Shown here in pieces: positions 1 through 10,699 of a stretch of 64,000 nt of DNA (its first letter is position 1; the number at the start of each line of letters is the position of its first letter). Source of the stretch: Petunia secreta (Eukaryota; Streptophyta; Magnoliopsida; Solanales; Solanaceae); the NCBI GenBank assembly GCA_029990175.1, contig JARKIP010000035.1:38826001-38890000 (forward strand). The letters run 5' to 3'. The notes beneath the pieces are model-generated. The model saw only the letters and a list, made by a program, of their open reading frames with translations. It was not told the DNA's origin and ran no database searches. Both the position numbers and the translations under genes were made by a program.

Positions 1-724
1 TATGTCTAGCATCTCTAGGAGAATTCCATAAGTCAGGCATCTTCACCAAGGTAATTTCTTATATTATATTTCGTAATAAATTACCACGTTGCATGAAATA
101 TATATGATAAATTCCACGGTACCAACAATTTGATAACTGAATTGGTGCTTGTTTTACTCCTAATGATCTTCCCTGACTTAGTTCTGTTTAACTTGTTTCT
201 CCAAAAGGGAATTATCTTTTCTTGCATGATCTCTATTAAGAGGCCATTGTACGCTTCGTTGAAGGAGCCTTTAACAGACATATTGAACTTTTGACAAACA
301 AACACCTTTACACGATACCTGCAGAAGCATAAGCTCGCACCAACAGCTTTGTTGCTCTTCTTCATTTTGCAATTCTTTTTTTTTTGCTGTGCATTCCATG
401 AATTTATAGTCAGCTCACGTTCCAATTGGTCATGCTTCATTCCCAATGTGATTTTCAGATAATATCACACAATTTAAACTCTTTAAAGGAAAATCAGTTT
501 GAATGCCTACGAAACATATCCTGCCTTTGACTTGTCTGTTTATACCCCTTCTTTTTACAGCACTTGACCATAAGGCTTGAGAAATTCTTACAACCTTAGA
601 TAGGTAAATTCGTTTTGTTTCGCTTGTATTTTCTTTGCTTCCGTTTCTTTCGTTGTCCTCTCTTGCACAGGTGAAACAGCAGGCATATTTTTCAATACCG
701 CTTGAAGACTTATCCTTCTACGAA
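1..724. other. non-coding stretch, nothing recognised
   Basis: AT-rich sequence with no domain I can recognise. A 121-residue open frame on minus (81-446) has no familiar motif and includes a homopolymer-coded lysine run, so I do not call it a gene. A CAAG|GTAATT donor-like site near position 48 could end an exon, but the few residues before it match nothing I know. Confidence 0.4.
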
Positions 725-835
725 GCGGAGACGTAGTCTGTTATGGCGCAGAGACATGGTCTTTTATGATGCACGTCGACATAAGCGACGCAGTTTTCTA
801 AGGTGCGGAGACACGGTCTTCTATGGCGCGCGAGA
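725..835. repeat. degenerate ~26-bp minisatellite
   Basis: About four imperfect copies of a unit resembling GCGGAGACRYRGTCTTCTATG follow one another (near 725, 747, 783 and 804). It is GC-rich compared with its surroundings. The 80-residue open frame that covers it is explained by the repeat and is not called. Confidence 0.45.
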
Positions 836-959
836 TACTCGGAGAATCTCCTTCTTTGCAAATGATCCTTCCACTCATCAAGTCTTATCTACACACAAAA
901 ATACCTATCTTGGTGTAGGAGCGTCGCAATTACAAGGCTCTTGATTCTTAGTAACCACA

Positions 960-1510
960 ACACCTCACAGCTTGGCACACCTTCGCTTAAAAATTCATAT
1001 CTCAAAATAGGAATATCCAAATCGTGAGCCACTTGATTCTACACAATTCGAACTCAAAGAGTGTCGACCTTTCTAAAATGCAAAATCAAATTCCTTCAGG
1101 ATAAGGCCATATTCATTTTTGAAGTTGACCTAGGTGTCTGCCATTCTCCTTTTTCAGCTTCGTGCAATATCACCAAAAAATTCATATCTCGAGACATGAG
1201 ATTCCGAATCACATGCCGTTTATTCCATTGGAAAGAAGGCTCCTGTAACTATAACATAATCAAAAATCAGATCAAAATAACATCTGTATCAGCTGGAATT
1301 AATTTTTAAAGTCGACCAAGATGTATGTTGTATTGATTTCACAGATCTGTGCAAGCTCACGGAAAAAATCATATCTCGAGCTATTATGAGCCGTTTGATC
1401 TTCTAGAAACTAGACTCAGAGTGCTACATTAAAGCCAGAGGTCAAATCTTGGAAGTCAACGATTTGCACAAAGTGACTTTGGGCAACTATTCTATGAGAT
1501 CTCCTTTCTT
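960..1510. repeat. degenerate ~185-bp tandem repeat, probably part of an LTR
   Basis: The phrase AAAAATTCATATCTC recurs near 988, 1178 and 1361, each time followed by a similar GAG/CCGTTTGAT-type context. This indicates three diverged copies of roughly 185 bp. The tract lies downstream, in the minus sense, of the gypsy integrase at 2763-3755, so it is plausibly in the 3' LTR or 3' untranslated region of that element. No matching LTR copy is seen right of 9000. Confidence 0.4.
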
Positions 1511-2123
1511 TTGCCTTTTTCAAATCTTTTGCAGGCTCGATACAGGAGCATAAATGGTCTCAATTTCATATGGAGATAGTTTTGTGCAACAAGAAAAAGT
1601 TCCATATAAAAGAAAGAACCTTAACAGTTTGTCATTGTCAATTGTTGAAAAACTACTTGGAGCATTCCATCCTTCGAGCTTCAGCATGTGACCTCTACTT
1701 GGAATATTGTAAATAAATTGATGGAGTGTCATCTTCTTGCAGCTTTAACGTGGAGCAATCTCTTCTGGTGCCTTAATGGATAAGTGTATGAAGCATGATT
1801 TTTAATTTTTCAAGTGTTGTTGAAGAGTTAGAGAGCCTCCATCTTTTGGCTTGAGCGAAGCTTTTGAGGTTGCAAGCTTTGATCACGAATACTTGATCTT
1901 TAAGTGGTATCATAGAGAAAGACAAGAAAAAGAACTCTTCTTTTTATGCCTTAATATTCGAAAGGATCAAGGTGGCATCATCAACTTTAATTTAATTATT
2001 ACGTCATGCCAAACCAATCTTTTATAGATTATGCGACTGAACATAGAATGAAACACTAAGCTGCCTACGTACCCCGGTGAAGAAGATAAAGTCATTACGT
2101 AGTTTGGTACAAGTGATTTTTTT
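1511..2123. other. non-coding tract, probable 3' LTR/UTR of the gypsy element
   Basis: No coding potential. The stretch near 2062-2105 (CTGCCTACGTACCCCGG...) resembles sequence common in plant gypsy LTR regions, which is a recollection and not a match I could run. LTR borders were not found. Confidence 0.3.
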
Positions 2124-2318
2124 GTCCTAACTTTTGCCTAGGCCGTCTCTTTCGAGGTCTTCACCCTAGCGGACTTTTTTTTTTGTGTCCTAACTTTTGC
2201 CTAGGCCACTTCTTTCGAGATTTTCACCCTAGCGGGCTTTTTTTTCTATTTGGTCCTAACTTTTGCCTAGGCCGTCTTTTTCGAGGTTTTCAACTTAGTG
2301 AATTTTTTTTTATTTGAC
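2124..2318. repeat. tandem ~64-bp repeat, three copies
   Basis: Copies start at GTCCTAACTTTTGCCTAGGC near 2124, 2187 and 2253, so the periods are 63 and 66 bp. Each copy ends in a T-run of variable length after CACCCTAGCGG. It lies just 3' (minus sense) of the gypsy coding region. Confidence 0.75.
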
Positions 2319-2329
2319 CGTGCACAATT

Positions 2330-2760
2330 TATACTTTTGCGGGCCAGGAGTAACTTGCAGTTTATGCTCGTGCGTCAAGGAGAGTATCAAGTTGAAGATT
2401 TGGCTCAAATTTAAGGAGCTTTACAACTTGATATTTTGAGTTGAAGAAGCTCTACAACTTGAAGGCTTAGCTCGAGTTTAAGAACCTTGGTAACTTTGAC
2501 ATCTTGCTCAAATTTGTGGGGCTTCATGATTTTCATATACGTAGCTCGAATTTGACAAGCTTCTCAACATGCAGTTTAGCTCAAATTTGAGGAACCTTAG
2601 CACTTTAAGATGTTGTCAAACTTGACAAGCTTTTCAACATGGAGATTTAAGTCGAATTTGAGTAGCTTTACACTTGAAGACAACTTGAATTTGAGGAGCT
2701 TTGCAACTTGCAGTTTAAGTTCATGCGTCAAGGAGCATTTCAACTTCAAGGATAGTATTT
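2330..2760. repeat. degenerate AGCTCGAATTTGAGGAGCTT repeats
   Basis: Short variants of the words AGCTCGAATTTGA, GAGCTTTACAACTTG and AAGCTTTTCAACATG recur about every 50-65 bp through this tract. It abuts the end of the integrase reading frame and probably forms a 3' untranslated repeat of the gypsy element. Confidence 0.5.
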
Positions 2761-2762
2761 CT

Positions 2763-4000
2763 TCAAGAATTTTCTGTTAATGGGATCGACTCTTTTTCCT
2801 TCCGCATCAATAAGTTTATAAGCACCACTTGAATAGACTTCTTGCACAACATACAGTCCATCCTATTTTGCAGTGAACTTGCCCCCTGATTTATGGGAAG
2901 TCTGGAAAGATCTTGGGCAAACCTTTTTATCGAAAGCACGAGATAGACGAGTTTCATAACATTCAAGGCTTTGCTGAGCTTCGAGTCTTTCTCATCAAGA
3001 GCCTCCAACTCTTCAAGGCGTAAGCAAACATTTTCTTCATCAGTGAGCCCTTCTTGGAGAGCAAGTCTCAAAGACGGTATTTGACGCTCCAGTGGCAATA
3101 CAGCTTCAAATCCATAAACACACGAGTAAGGAGTTGCTTGTGTTGGTGTGCGGTGAGTTTTCCTATACGCCCATAAAGCTTCTTCTATCCTTTCATGCCA
3201 ATCTCGCTTGGATTTGGAGACAACCTTATTAAGCAAGTTGCATAAGGTCTTGTTGAATGCTTCGGCTAGACCATTGGCGGCAGCATTGTACATGGAAGAT
3301 TTGCACTGCTTGAAGCCAAAGAGATCACATATTTTATTCATCACTCTATTATCAAAAGGCTTGCCATTATCCGTTATTATATAACGAGGGATACCGAAGA
3401 AATAAATAATATTTACTCGGATGAAGTTTGCAACCTTCTCCTTCTTTACTACCTTGAGAGCGACAGCTTCTGCCCATTTTGAGAAGTAATCAGTTGCAGC
3501 TAATATGAACACGTGTCCTTCAGAAGACTTCGGCAATGGTCCAACAATGTCTAGTCCCCAAGCATCTAATGGCCAAGACGCGACCGTTGGGTGCAATACT
3601 TCAGGTAGTTGATGTATGAAGTTTGCATGGAGCTGACAAGCTTTGCATCTCCGAGCATGGTCCAAGCAATCCTTCACCATTGTTGGCCAGTAGTATCCCA
3701 TCCTTTTTATATGGAAGTGAAGCTTCGGCCCAGACTGATGTAATCCACATACCACAGAGTGTGCTTCTTGAGCTTGAAGTATTTCATCATCTCCTAAACA
3801 TCACAAAAGTACTCCCTCGAATGATCTTCTATATAGAGTGTCCTTGTAGTGAAGGAAACGGGGTGCTCTACGACGGATTTCGGCTCTCCTTCTCGAATTT
3901 TCTGGCAGGGTTCCATGACTGAGGTAATCAATTATAGGTTTCCGCCAGTCTTCCTTCTCAGCCTCAGAAACAACAACAAGATGTTGAAGCTCATTTTCAT
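2763..4000 (-). pseudogene. gypsy integrase (broken)
   Basis: The integrase would insert the cDNA into host DNA. Its zinc-binding N-terminus is spread over two frames: the first part ends near 3801 and the frame resumes at 3755 with GYYWPTM and CKACQ. The catalytic core is clear: LDIVGPLP holds the first Asp, TDNGKPFD the second, and AEAFNKTL the Glu, so the DDE triad is kept. WAYRKTHRTPTQATPY and VYGFEAVLPLE are the usual C-terminal core motifs of plant gypsy integrases. A frameshift near 3760-3800 separates it from the RNase H. The C-terminal residues after about 240 diverge and may be partly out of frame. Confidence 0.85.
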
Positions 4001-4589
4001 TATCCATACATTCATCAAATGGTGGTACTACCCATTTTTCGCAGATAGTAACTTGCGTCTGTTCAGGCAAGGCAAGTGTTGACGCCAGAGCTGCTAAGGC
4101 ATCAGCTTTCTTGTTTTCTTTCCTCGGCACATGCTGGAGAGTTACATCCCCAAGACATCCTATTAACTTCTGTGCATAATTGTGATAGGGTCATAACTCT
4201 GGTTTCCTTACCTCATAGCTACCCGGAAGTTGATTGATTACCAATTTAGAGTCTCCATATACTTGCAATTGTAACTGTTTCATGTCAACAATAATTTCAA
4301 GACCAAGTATGAGTGCTTGATACTCTCCGAAGTTATTGGAGAAACATTGCGTCAGCGTGAAAGAATATGGGAAAACCTCTCCTTCGGAAGTTACAAAAAC
4401 CACACCAGTCGCAGCTCCATCACGATGTGCAGCACTATCGAAGTACATTTTCCATGATGGTTGAACTTCGATGACCATTGCATCTTCATCAGGTAATTCA
4501 TCAGTGAGCTCCCAAGCATCAGGTATCGGATAGTCTGCCAAGAAGTCTACTAATGCTTGTCCTTTCAGCGCTTTTTGAGGGACGTACAC
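3801..4589 (-). pseudogene. second (archaeal-like) RNase H of Tat-type gypsy, plus linker to integrase
   Basis: 4589-4191 reads through WKMYFDSAAHRDGAATGVVF, FGEYQALILGLE and YGDSKLVINQL. This is the pattern of the extra RNase H between the native RNase H and integrase in Tat elements. The usual DGS of the first motif is DSA here and the usual NNEAEY is NNFGEY. After a stop the frame resumes at 4130 with PRKENKKADALAALAS, the familiar end of that domain. The linker leads into the integrase zinc region. Non-functional by stops. Confidence 0.8.
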
Positions 4590-4601
4590 AATCTCAAATT
4601 G

Positions 4602-4850
4602 TTAAAGCTGGAGGTACCATCTCGCCAAACGATCACTAAGGACGAGTTTTGACATCACAAATTTTATGGGATTTTCTTTGGAAATGAGTCGGACGGCGTG
4701 AGCTTGAAAGTAGTGCTTCAACTTTTTAATAGAGAAGACCAGTGCCAAACACAACTTTTCAATTGGCAAGTACTTCAACTCATTTGGTGTCATCATCCTA
4801 CTTAAGTAGTAAAGGAAATTTTCTTTCTCTTCACTATTCTCTTGAGCCAA
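4602..4850 (-). pseudogene. gypsy native RNase H fragment
   Basis: Residues FLYYLSRMMTPNELKYLPIE and LARWYLQL match the tether/RNase H part that follows RT in Ty3/gypsy polyproteins (compare YYVSRTL..AE..Y..IEK and the closing RW.L.L motif). The upstream active-site strand is in another frame around 4850-4940. A frameshift separates it from the RT frame at 4938-5228. Confidence 0.7.
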
Positions 4851-4937
4851 AAGTGCCCCCAGAAGACCTTTCTTGTGCTGCGATATATAATATCAGTGGC
4901 TTTCCAGGTATAGGTGCAGCTAAAACTGGAGGGTTCA

Positions 4938-5770
4938 TTACGACTTGATGCTCTCGAATGCGTTGCTGCAAGCTCGGTCCCATTCGAAAGGAACACCCTT
5001 CTTCATAAGACGATTTAATGGTTGACATCTTACGGCCAGATTTGAAATGAATCTCCTAAGATACGCCAACTTTCCTTGTAGACTCTTTAGTTCATGAATA
5101 TTTCTAGGTTCAGGCATCTTCAAAATCGCATCGACTTTAGCTTGATCGATTTCAATCCCTCGATGTCGAATAATGAAACCAAGGAATTTACCAGAAGTAA
5201 CTCCGAATGCGCACTTTAAAGGATTCATCTAAAGTTGGTATCTTCGCAGCAATTCAAACACCGTTCTCAAGTCCTGCAGGTGATCCTCCTTGTTTCTTGA
5301 TTTCACCACCAAATCATCAACATAGCACTCGACACTTTTGTGAAGCATGTTGTCGAAGATATTTTGCATAGCTCTTTGATAGGTAGCTCCAGCATTCTTC
5401 AGGCCAAATGACATCACCTTGTAGCAGTAAATTCCCTTAGGAGTTTGAAACGTTGTGAGTTCTTCATCCTTAGGAGACATACGAATCTAATTATAGCCAG
5501 ATGAGCCATCCATAAAAGACATTGCGTCATATCCAGTAATGCCGTCAATCATGAGTTCTGGGATGGGAGTAGAAATTCATCCTTAGGACATGCATTGTTG
5601 AGATCTCTAAAATCAACATAAACTCGATTTGGCCATTTTTCTTCCTTACAGGGACTATACTTGAAATCCAAGTAGGATACTTGACTTCCCGAATAAAACC
5701 AGCCTCGATAAGCTTGTTGACTTCATTTTCGATCAAGGGTACCAGCTCTGACCTGAAGCGACGTTAGCTT
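4938..5770 (-). pseudogene. gypsy reverse transcriptase (broken)
   Basis: Three frames together give the RT fold. 5736-5545 has EVNKLIEAGFIREVKYPTW and VPVRKKNGQ (fingers). 5480-5229 has FGLKNAGATYQRAM and the catalytic box YVDDLVVKS. 5228-4938 has NPLKCAFGVTSGKFLGFI and RGIEIDQAKVDAI (thumb). The YVDD box is intact, but stops near 5545 and 5229 and a degraded stretch between 5480 and 5545 break the frame. Confidence 0.85.
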
Positions 5771-6921
5771 TGCTTAACAGGACGAGCATCATTTCTAACT
5801 GCCAGATGATGGGCCACTACTTTAGGGTCTAAGCCAGGAATTTCTTTGTAGCTCCAAGCAAAGACATCTTTATACTCCTTTAGTAGCTCTTCCTAAGCAC
5901 TTTCTTCATCCTTAATCAGCAAAGCACTTATATATATGGGCCTTGGTTCTTCATCTGTGCCAAGGTGATCTCTTTCAATGCGTCAATTGTCTCCTTCACT
6001 CATTCTTCAAGCTCAGGTGGAGCATCTTTAACATCTTCATCTTCTTGCAGATCCCTGTCGTTGAAAGATATGTGGGGACACCAAGAAATATCTTCCAACT
6101 TATTCTTGACATTATTTGGATATGAAGCATTCTGCTCTTCTTCTACGACGATGTAATATTAAGATCCTATGCTTTCTTCGTCTTCCTCACGCTCCTTTGT
6201 GTGGACTATAGTGTGAGTCTTTGCCTTTAACACTTCTCTACATGAAACTACTAGTTTTGCTTGACGCTTCATCCTTGAAGGGATCAGACTTTAGCAATCT
6301 CTTGAAAGTTTTGGGATGTTAGGAGAAATGGTTATCTTTGCCTTTACGTCACCCTTTTGGAACTTGTTCCTCTTCTTCGATGGTCCCAAGCTGTCAAAGA
6401 TAGAAGTTCTTGCAGTTGGTTCTCCGAGCCTATCAAAGACAGGCTTTCTTTTGTTTGAAGGGACGAACTCATCCTTAGTGCCGACATAATTACTGATTGC
6501 CCTCCTTATAGAGATGCAAACTGGTGGGGGGTTTTTTGAAGCCAAAGCCTTCACGTGATTTCTTCATTGAGCCTTCTGGTAGGAGCTTCCCTAACTTAGA
6601 TGGTTCGTTGGGATCATATCCAGCCTTCGCAAATAGTTTATAGGCGTTCGAATCAAAACCCTCATTTGTGCGCTTTGTGGGGAGTGTACTATTCTCCGGC
6701 AGATTTCGGGCCACAAACTCTCCAAGAAAATTTGAGGATAACTTGAAAGCATCAAGCCGCTTGATAGGAAGGGTTAATCCATTCAGCACGTTACTTTGCA
6801 GATCGGATGATTGGTTTTTCTTCTCTTTCAGTTTTGGGACGTAGCGGAGCGTAGATCCCGTCTTCTTGTGCAAATTATTGCTTATGTGATTTCCTTTTGT
6901 TGAAGTTGCTTTTATCTCCAT
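5771..6921 (-). pseudogene. gypsy PR-RT spacer region
   Basis: 6921-6490 encodes a basic stretch ending in NAYKLFAKAGYDPNEPSKLG, and 6554-6291 includes RRAISNYVG and VFDRLGEPTARTSIFDSLG. I associate both with the long spacer between protease and RT of Tat-type plant elements. No enzymatic role is known for it. Stops and frame changes are frequent and the acidic part near 5900-6250 is poorly open. Confidence 0.55.
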
Positions 6922-6953
6922 CAGCTATAACTTTTTCTTTCCCAACTGCAATC

Positions 6954-7726
6954 TCAGCTCTTTTTTGCTGTAAGCTTAGCATCTTCTGTCCTCGAGATGT
7001 TATCGATTTTGACTTCGTTCACAATATTCTTCAAATAAAACTTGGCATCAGCAAAGTGCCTCTCAGATTCAGTGAACGGCTTGTCATCAGCAATGATTTT
7101 CTTCTCAATACCATTTTCGTGATACTTCAGGCATTGGTGATAAGTGGATGGAACGACTCTATTCTCATGTATCCACGGCCTTCCTAGTAAGATGTTATAT
7201 GAAGCCTTTGCATCGATCACATGCAACCATGCGCTTGAAGTCATTTCTCGAATGGTGAGGTCTATTTTTTTAACACCTATGGCTCTTTTCCCCTCCTTGG
7301 TTGAATCTGTGGATCATCAAGCGGCTTTCGATCAAATCTTCTCTTGAGATGCCAAGTTCATTCATCGTGTGAATAGGAAGAATGTTGATTCCAGATCCTC
7401 CATCACGATTCTATTCATTCTTTGTTCATTCATATATCCAATCATGAACAACGGACGATTGTGAGGAACTTCCCCAAGTAGGATATCATCACTTCTGAAT
7501 GTGATCTTTGCTTCAGAAGTATTTGCTTCTCCAACTGTAGATTCGGTTGAGTTTTTTTGACTTCGCAGGTGAAGATGGCTCTGGACTTTCTGTTCTCCAC
7601 TACTTTATCAGCATTACAACATGAGGCCTTTGTATCATCTTTAGAGATTTTCATGCGGAACCAACTTGGTAGGAACTCCTCTAGGGTCACTGGCTGATAC
7701 GGCTTTTGGTGATGGTAAACCTTCAC
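6954..7726 (-). pseudogene. gypsy retropepsin-like protease with gag-PR linker (broken)
   Basis: Around 7400-7330 on minus, frame-split sequence reads like VMEDGGSGINILP. This is the D-G-G-S active-site region seen in Tat proteases, where canonical retropepsins have D-T/S-G. 7244-6954 continues with ASYNILLGRPWIHENRVVPS, the conserved second half (ILLGRPW.H). 7726-7442 holds the linker with PVTLEEFLPSWF and the start of the protease (SYLGKF). Several frame changes. Confidence 0.75.
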
Positions 7727-8069
7727 CTTTGCCTTTTTTGGACGCCCGATTGCTTTTGCTTCCTTGGCTTCCTCACCATCTTCTTCCTTATTGGTTTCTT
7801 AGTTGGTTCGTCTCGTGGGCTTGCCTTACGACGCCTCCATCGAGTCACCAAAGCCCAACCGTCATCATCTTCCTCGAGGGATGCTTTCTTCATGCTTTGC
7901 TCACACAGATTTAGGAGAGAAATGATCTTTTTTCTGGAACGGGTTCGAAGTCGCCATACTTGATCACAATAGGGTCTTGTGAGCCAAAGATGATGGAAAC
8001 TTGGTTTGCATTTTCCTTTTCATCTTCGAGTATAATCTCCCCTTTGTCGGCCAACTCCATGACTTTGTC

Positions 8070-8972
8070 CTAAAAGACAAAACATTTTTGAAGAGAATGA
8101 CCCAAAAGCCGATGGTACTTGCAGTAGTTTAAATCATTCGTTCTTCCGGCTTCATTAGGACGCTTTATTTTTGGTAGCGCACTGAGCTTTAGTTCCAGAA
8201 GTTCATTAAAGATTGTGGGAATATCAGAATCAAGGAATGGGTATTCCCTATCGTGCATCTCTCTGAAAGTTAATTTTCGACCTGCCTTATCCTTGAAAGA
8301 AGTCGTCTTCACACTTTGTTTCTTGCTAAACTTTGTGGTGAACTTCAATGGTTTGGCATCAACATTCATGGACTCTTTGCTTTCAACTTTGGCTACCACT
8401 TTGCTCCATCTCTTGACTTCTTGCTTGTCTTTTTCCTTGCGAGGATCGGTGACTGGCGGCCCTTCTTTTCCAATGAAGGCCATGCTTACCTCTATATCAT
8501 GAGCACGTATTGCCAACTCTTCAAAAGTCCTTGGATTTATGCTTTGCAAGATGTAGTGAAGCCCCCAATACATACCTTGAATGCACATCTCAATTCCTGA
8601 AGCTTCACTAAGTCTATCTTTGCAGTTTAGACTTGCATTCCTCCATCGGTTAATGAAGTCACTGACTGGTTCTTCCTTTTGTTGTTGTGTGTTTGTAAGC
8701 TCTATCATGCTCACTGTACGCCTTGTGCTATAAAATCGATTGAGAAACTCGTGCTCCAGCTCCTCCCAACTATCAATGGAACCAGACTCGAGGTCCGTAT
8801 AGCAGTCTAAGGCATTTCCCTTAAGCGAGCGAACGAACTGCTTGGCAAGATAATCTCTATATATTCCAGCATTGTTACATGTTTCAACAAAGTGCGCCAC
8901 ATGTTGCTTTGAATTTCTCTTGCCGTCAAACTGTTGGAATTTTGAGGGTTGATAACCAGCGGGCATTTTCAA
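8070..8972 (-). pseudogene. gypsy Gag (retrotransposon gag domain)
   Basis: A single open frame of 300 codons. The capsid domain spans about residues 10-150, with KFQQFDGKRNSKQHVAHFVE at the start and WEELEHEFLNRFYSTRRTVS, LTNTQQQKEEPVSDFINRWR and ALDCYTDLESGSIDSW as family landmarks. The C-terminal NYCKYHRLLGHSLQKCF is the CX3H-type finger typical of Tat Gags. It is the best preserved part of the element, but the frame starts at an internal Met, since the N-terminus continues upstream out of frame. Confidence 0.85.
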
Positions 8973-9274
8973 GTTATCAATCCTCGTAGTGTACGGTAAA
9001 ATTTATTTATCTACAGAAACCTTCTGTTATGTGACCTTAATAATACCCGGACAGAAGACTTGAGTCTCAGAAAAAATGAGTTTCTTCGTTTGAGGAATCC
9101 CCAGTCTATAAGTTTCATTTTTCTCTTGGTAAAAATCTTACCAAATATGAATTACGTTTATGTTACTCTCCAATTAAATCTCTGTTAATTTCTATAGAAT
9201 TTCACTAAAATTAGTTATGACGGATACCCAATCCATATTGGATTTAAAGCAATGAAAATTTATAAGTTTTCTAA
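8973..9274. other. non-coding flank of the gypsy element
   Basis: Gag leader or host intron sequence. No primer-binding site or LTR border recognised. Confidence 0.3.
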
Positions 9275-9665
9275 GGGCCTATTTGAAAAGTCACCTTGTA
9301 ACTAGATTTGGGTGTAATTGGATGTAATTACACAGGTTGACATGTTTGTTTGATCGAATAATTACTTGGTTAATTGAAGAGCCTCAATTATACTCTCCAA
9401 TTCTCAAAGGGGGGGAGGGGGGGGTTTATTTTTCCTATATATTAAAAAATGAAAACCTTTAGTTTCGCTTTTCTATTCAGATTTCTAGTGTCTGTGTTAA
9501 ATCCAATTTCTAAGAAATATTGCTGAGTACTACTCGTCCTCCTTTTTTACTTTTTTAATTTATGTTTGTTGCTGCTTACAGTTTCTCAACTACGTTCTAG
9601 TAAACAAACATGTCATTGTAATTACTGTACTGTGTAATTACTACCCTAGTGAAAAATGGGTTCTA
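9275..9665. mobile_element. fold-back MITE-like element
   Basis: The left arm has GTAATTACACAGGTTGACAT followed by GTTTGTTTGATC. The right arm, reverse-complemented, has GTAATTACACAGT and AATGACATGTTTGTTT. The inner inverted repeat is clear although the outermost bases are diverged (GGGCCTATTTG... against ...CACTAGGGTAG). A run of G (9411-9425) lies in the middle. No coding capacity. Ends are approximate. Confidence 0.5.
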
Positions 9666-9737
9666 TTAATAAAATATTATATCACAAAATGTATACGGTC
9701 AGCATCCTATCTTCTTCTAGCTTATTTGACCAAGAAA

Positions 9738-10335
9738 GCACTTTCGAGAAAATTTGAGGTGTTTGGTCAAAATAAAAAAATATTTTTGAAAAAAAAAAAA
9801 AACAAAAGCAGTTTTTCTACTGTTGGGAGAAGCTACAAATTTTTGCTTATTTCCAGAAGTAGAAGCAGTTTATTGATTTTTCAAGGCAAAAAAATTATTT
9901 ACCACTATTTCTAATTAGTTTAACCAATATAGCTCTCAAATATCAACTAGTTTAACCAATTAGCTTTTTTCTTTTTTTCCTCTTTTAGTTTAACTTTATT
10001 TGTATTGATTAAAAACTTTAATATATATTTTTATTTTACATTTTAACAAAATGAAAATAAAAAATTAAAATATATATGTTATAAGAATTCTTTTTTAATG
10101 TGTTAAATAGTATTAGTTGCAAAATGAATCTTACTATAGCTCTTTTTCGTAATTTGGCACCAAAAATAATTTTTTGTTAAGATTATTCAAATACATTTAG
10201 TTAAAAATGCACTTCGTAAATGAGTTTGTCATACACAAACTGTTTATTTTTCAAATGTACTTATGTGAAAAATATTTTTGGCAAAAATACTTTTTAAAAT
10301 AAGAAAGTTTTAACCGCTTGGCTAAATAAACTCTT
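9738..10335. mobile_element. possible second MITE with GTTTGG termini
   Basis: The left edge has GAGGTGTTTGGTCAAAATA. The right edge, read on minus, has GAGTTTATTTAGCCAAGCGG, and both sides contain TTTTTGCCAAAAATA/TTTTTGAAAAA words. This fits the common MITE type with GTTTGGCCAAA ends in dicots, but the inverted repeat is imperfect and the limits are guessed. Confidence 0.3.
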
Positions 10336-10699
10336 AACCTATAATGAACCTAACACATGAATAAATTGAGACAATAAATAATTTATTGTTAATATTAATC
10401 ACGATATTAAGAGTACATTTAATAAACTAAAGAATTTATTTTACATAATTTTAAATAAAATATTTATCTCTACTTAGTCGTATTCAATACATTTAAGCTT
10501 ACTACAATTATTACGGTAGTGTGTCCTATCCACTTAGATTGTTCACTGCTACTTATAATTGTAAGAACTGATTAGTAAAGTGACACATAAACAAATCAAG
10601 TACTTATCTCATTAACGCAAAATTTTAAAATATCATGATTGATAATATATGTCCTAATACTGTTGTCATCTTCAACAACTACACATTATTTTATTTCAG

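Larger units (their letters stand above)
2763..8972 (-). mobile_element. Ty3/gypsy LTR retrotransposon, Tat-like, decayed internal region
   Basis: Read on minus, the domain order is gag (8972-8070), protease (about 7500-6954), a spacer, RT (5760-4938), RNase H (4850-4602), a second RNase H (4589-4130) and integrase (about 4000-2763). Integrase last is the Ty3/gypsy order. A second, archaeal-like RNase H is a known mark of the Tat lineage. Stops and frameshifts divide the polyprotein into at least eight frames, so the copy is dead. I found neither a convincing primer-binding site near 9000 nor paired LTRs; the right LTR seems lost. The element probably sits in an upstream intron of the sugar transporter. 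Confidence 0.85.

Noticed and set aside
1061..1309. 82-codon frame in the left non-coding tract
   Set aside because: Lies over the ~185-bp degenerate repeats and has no domain.
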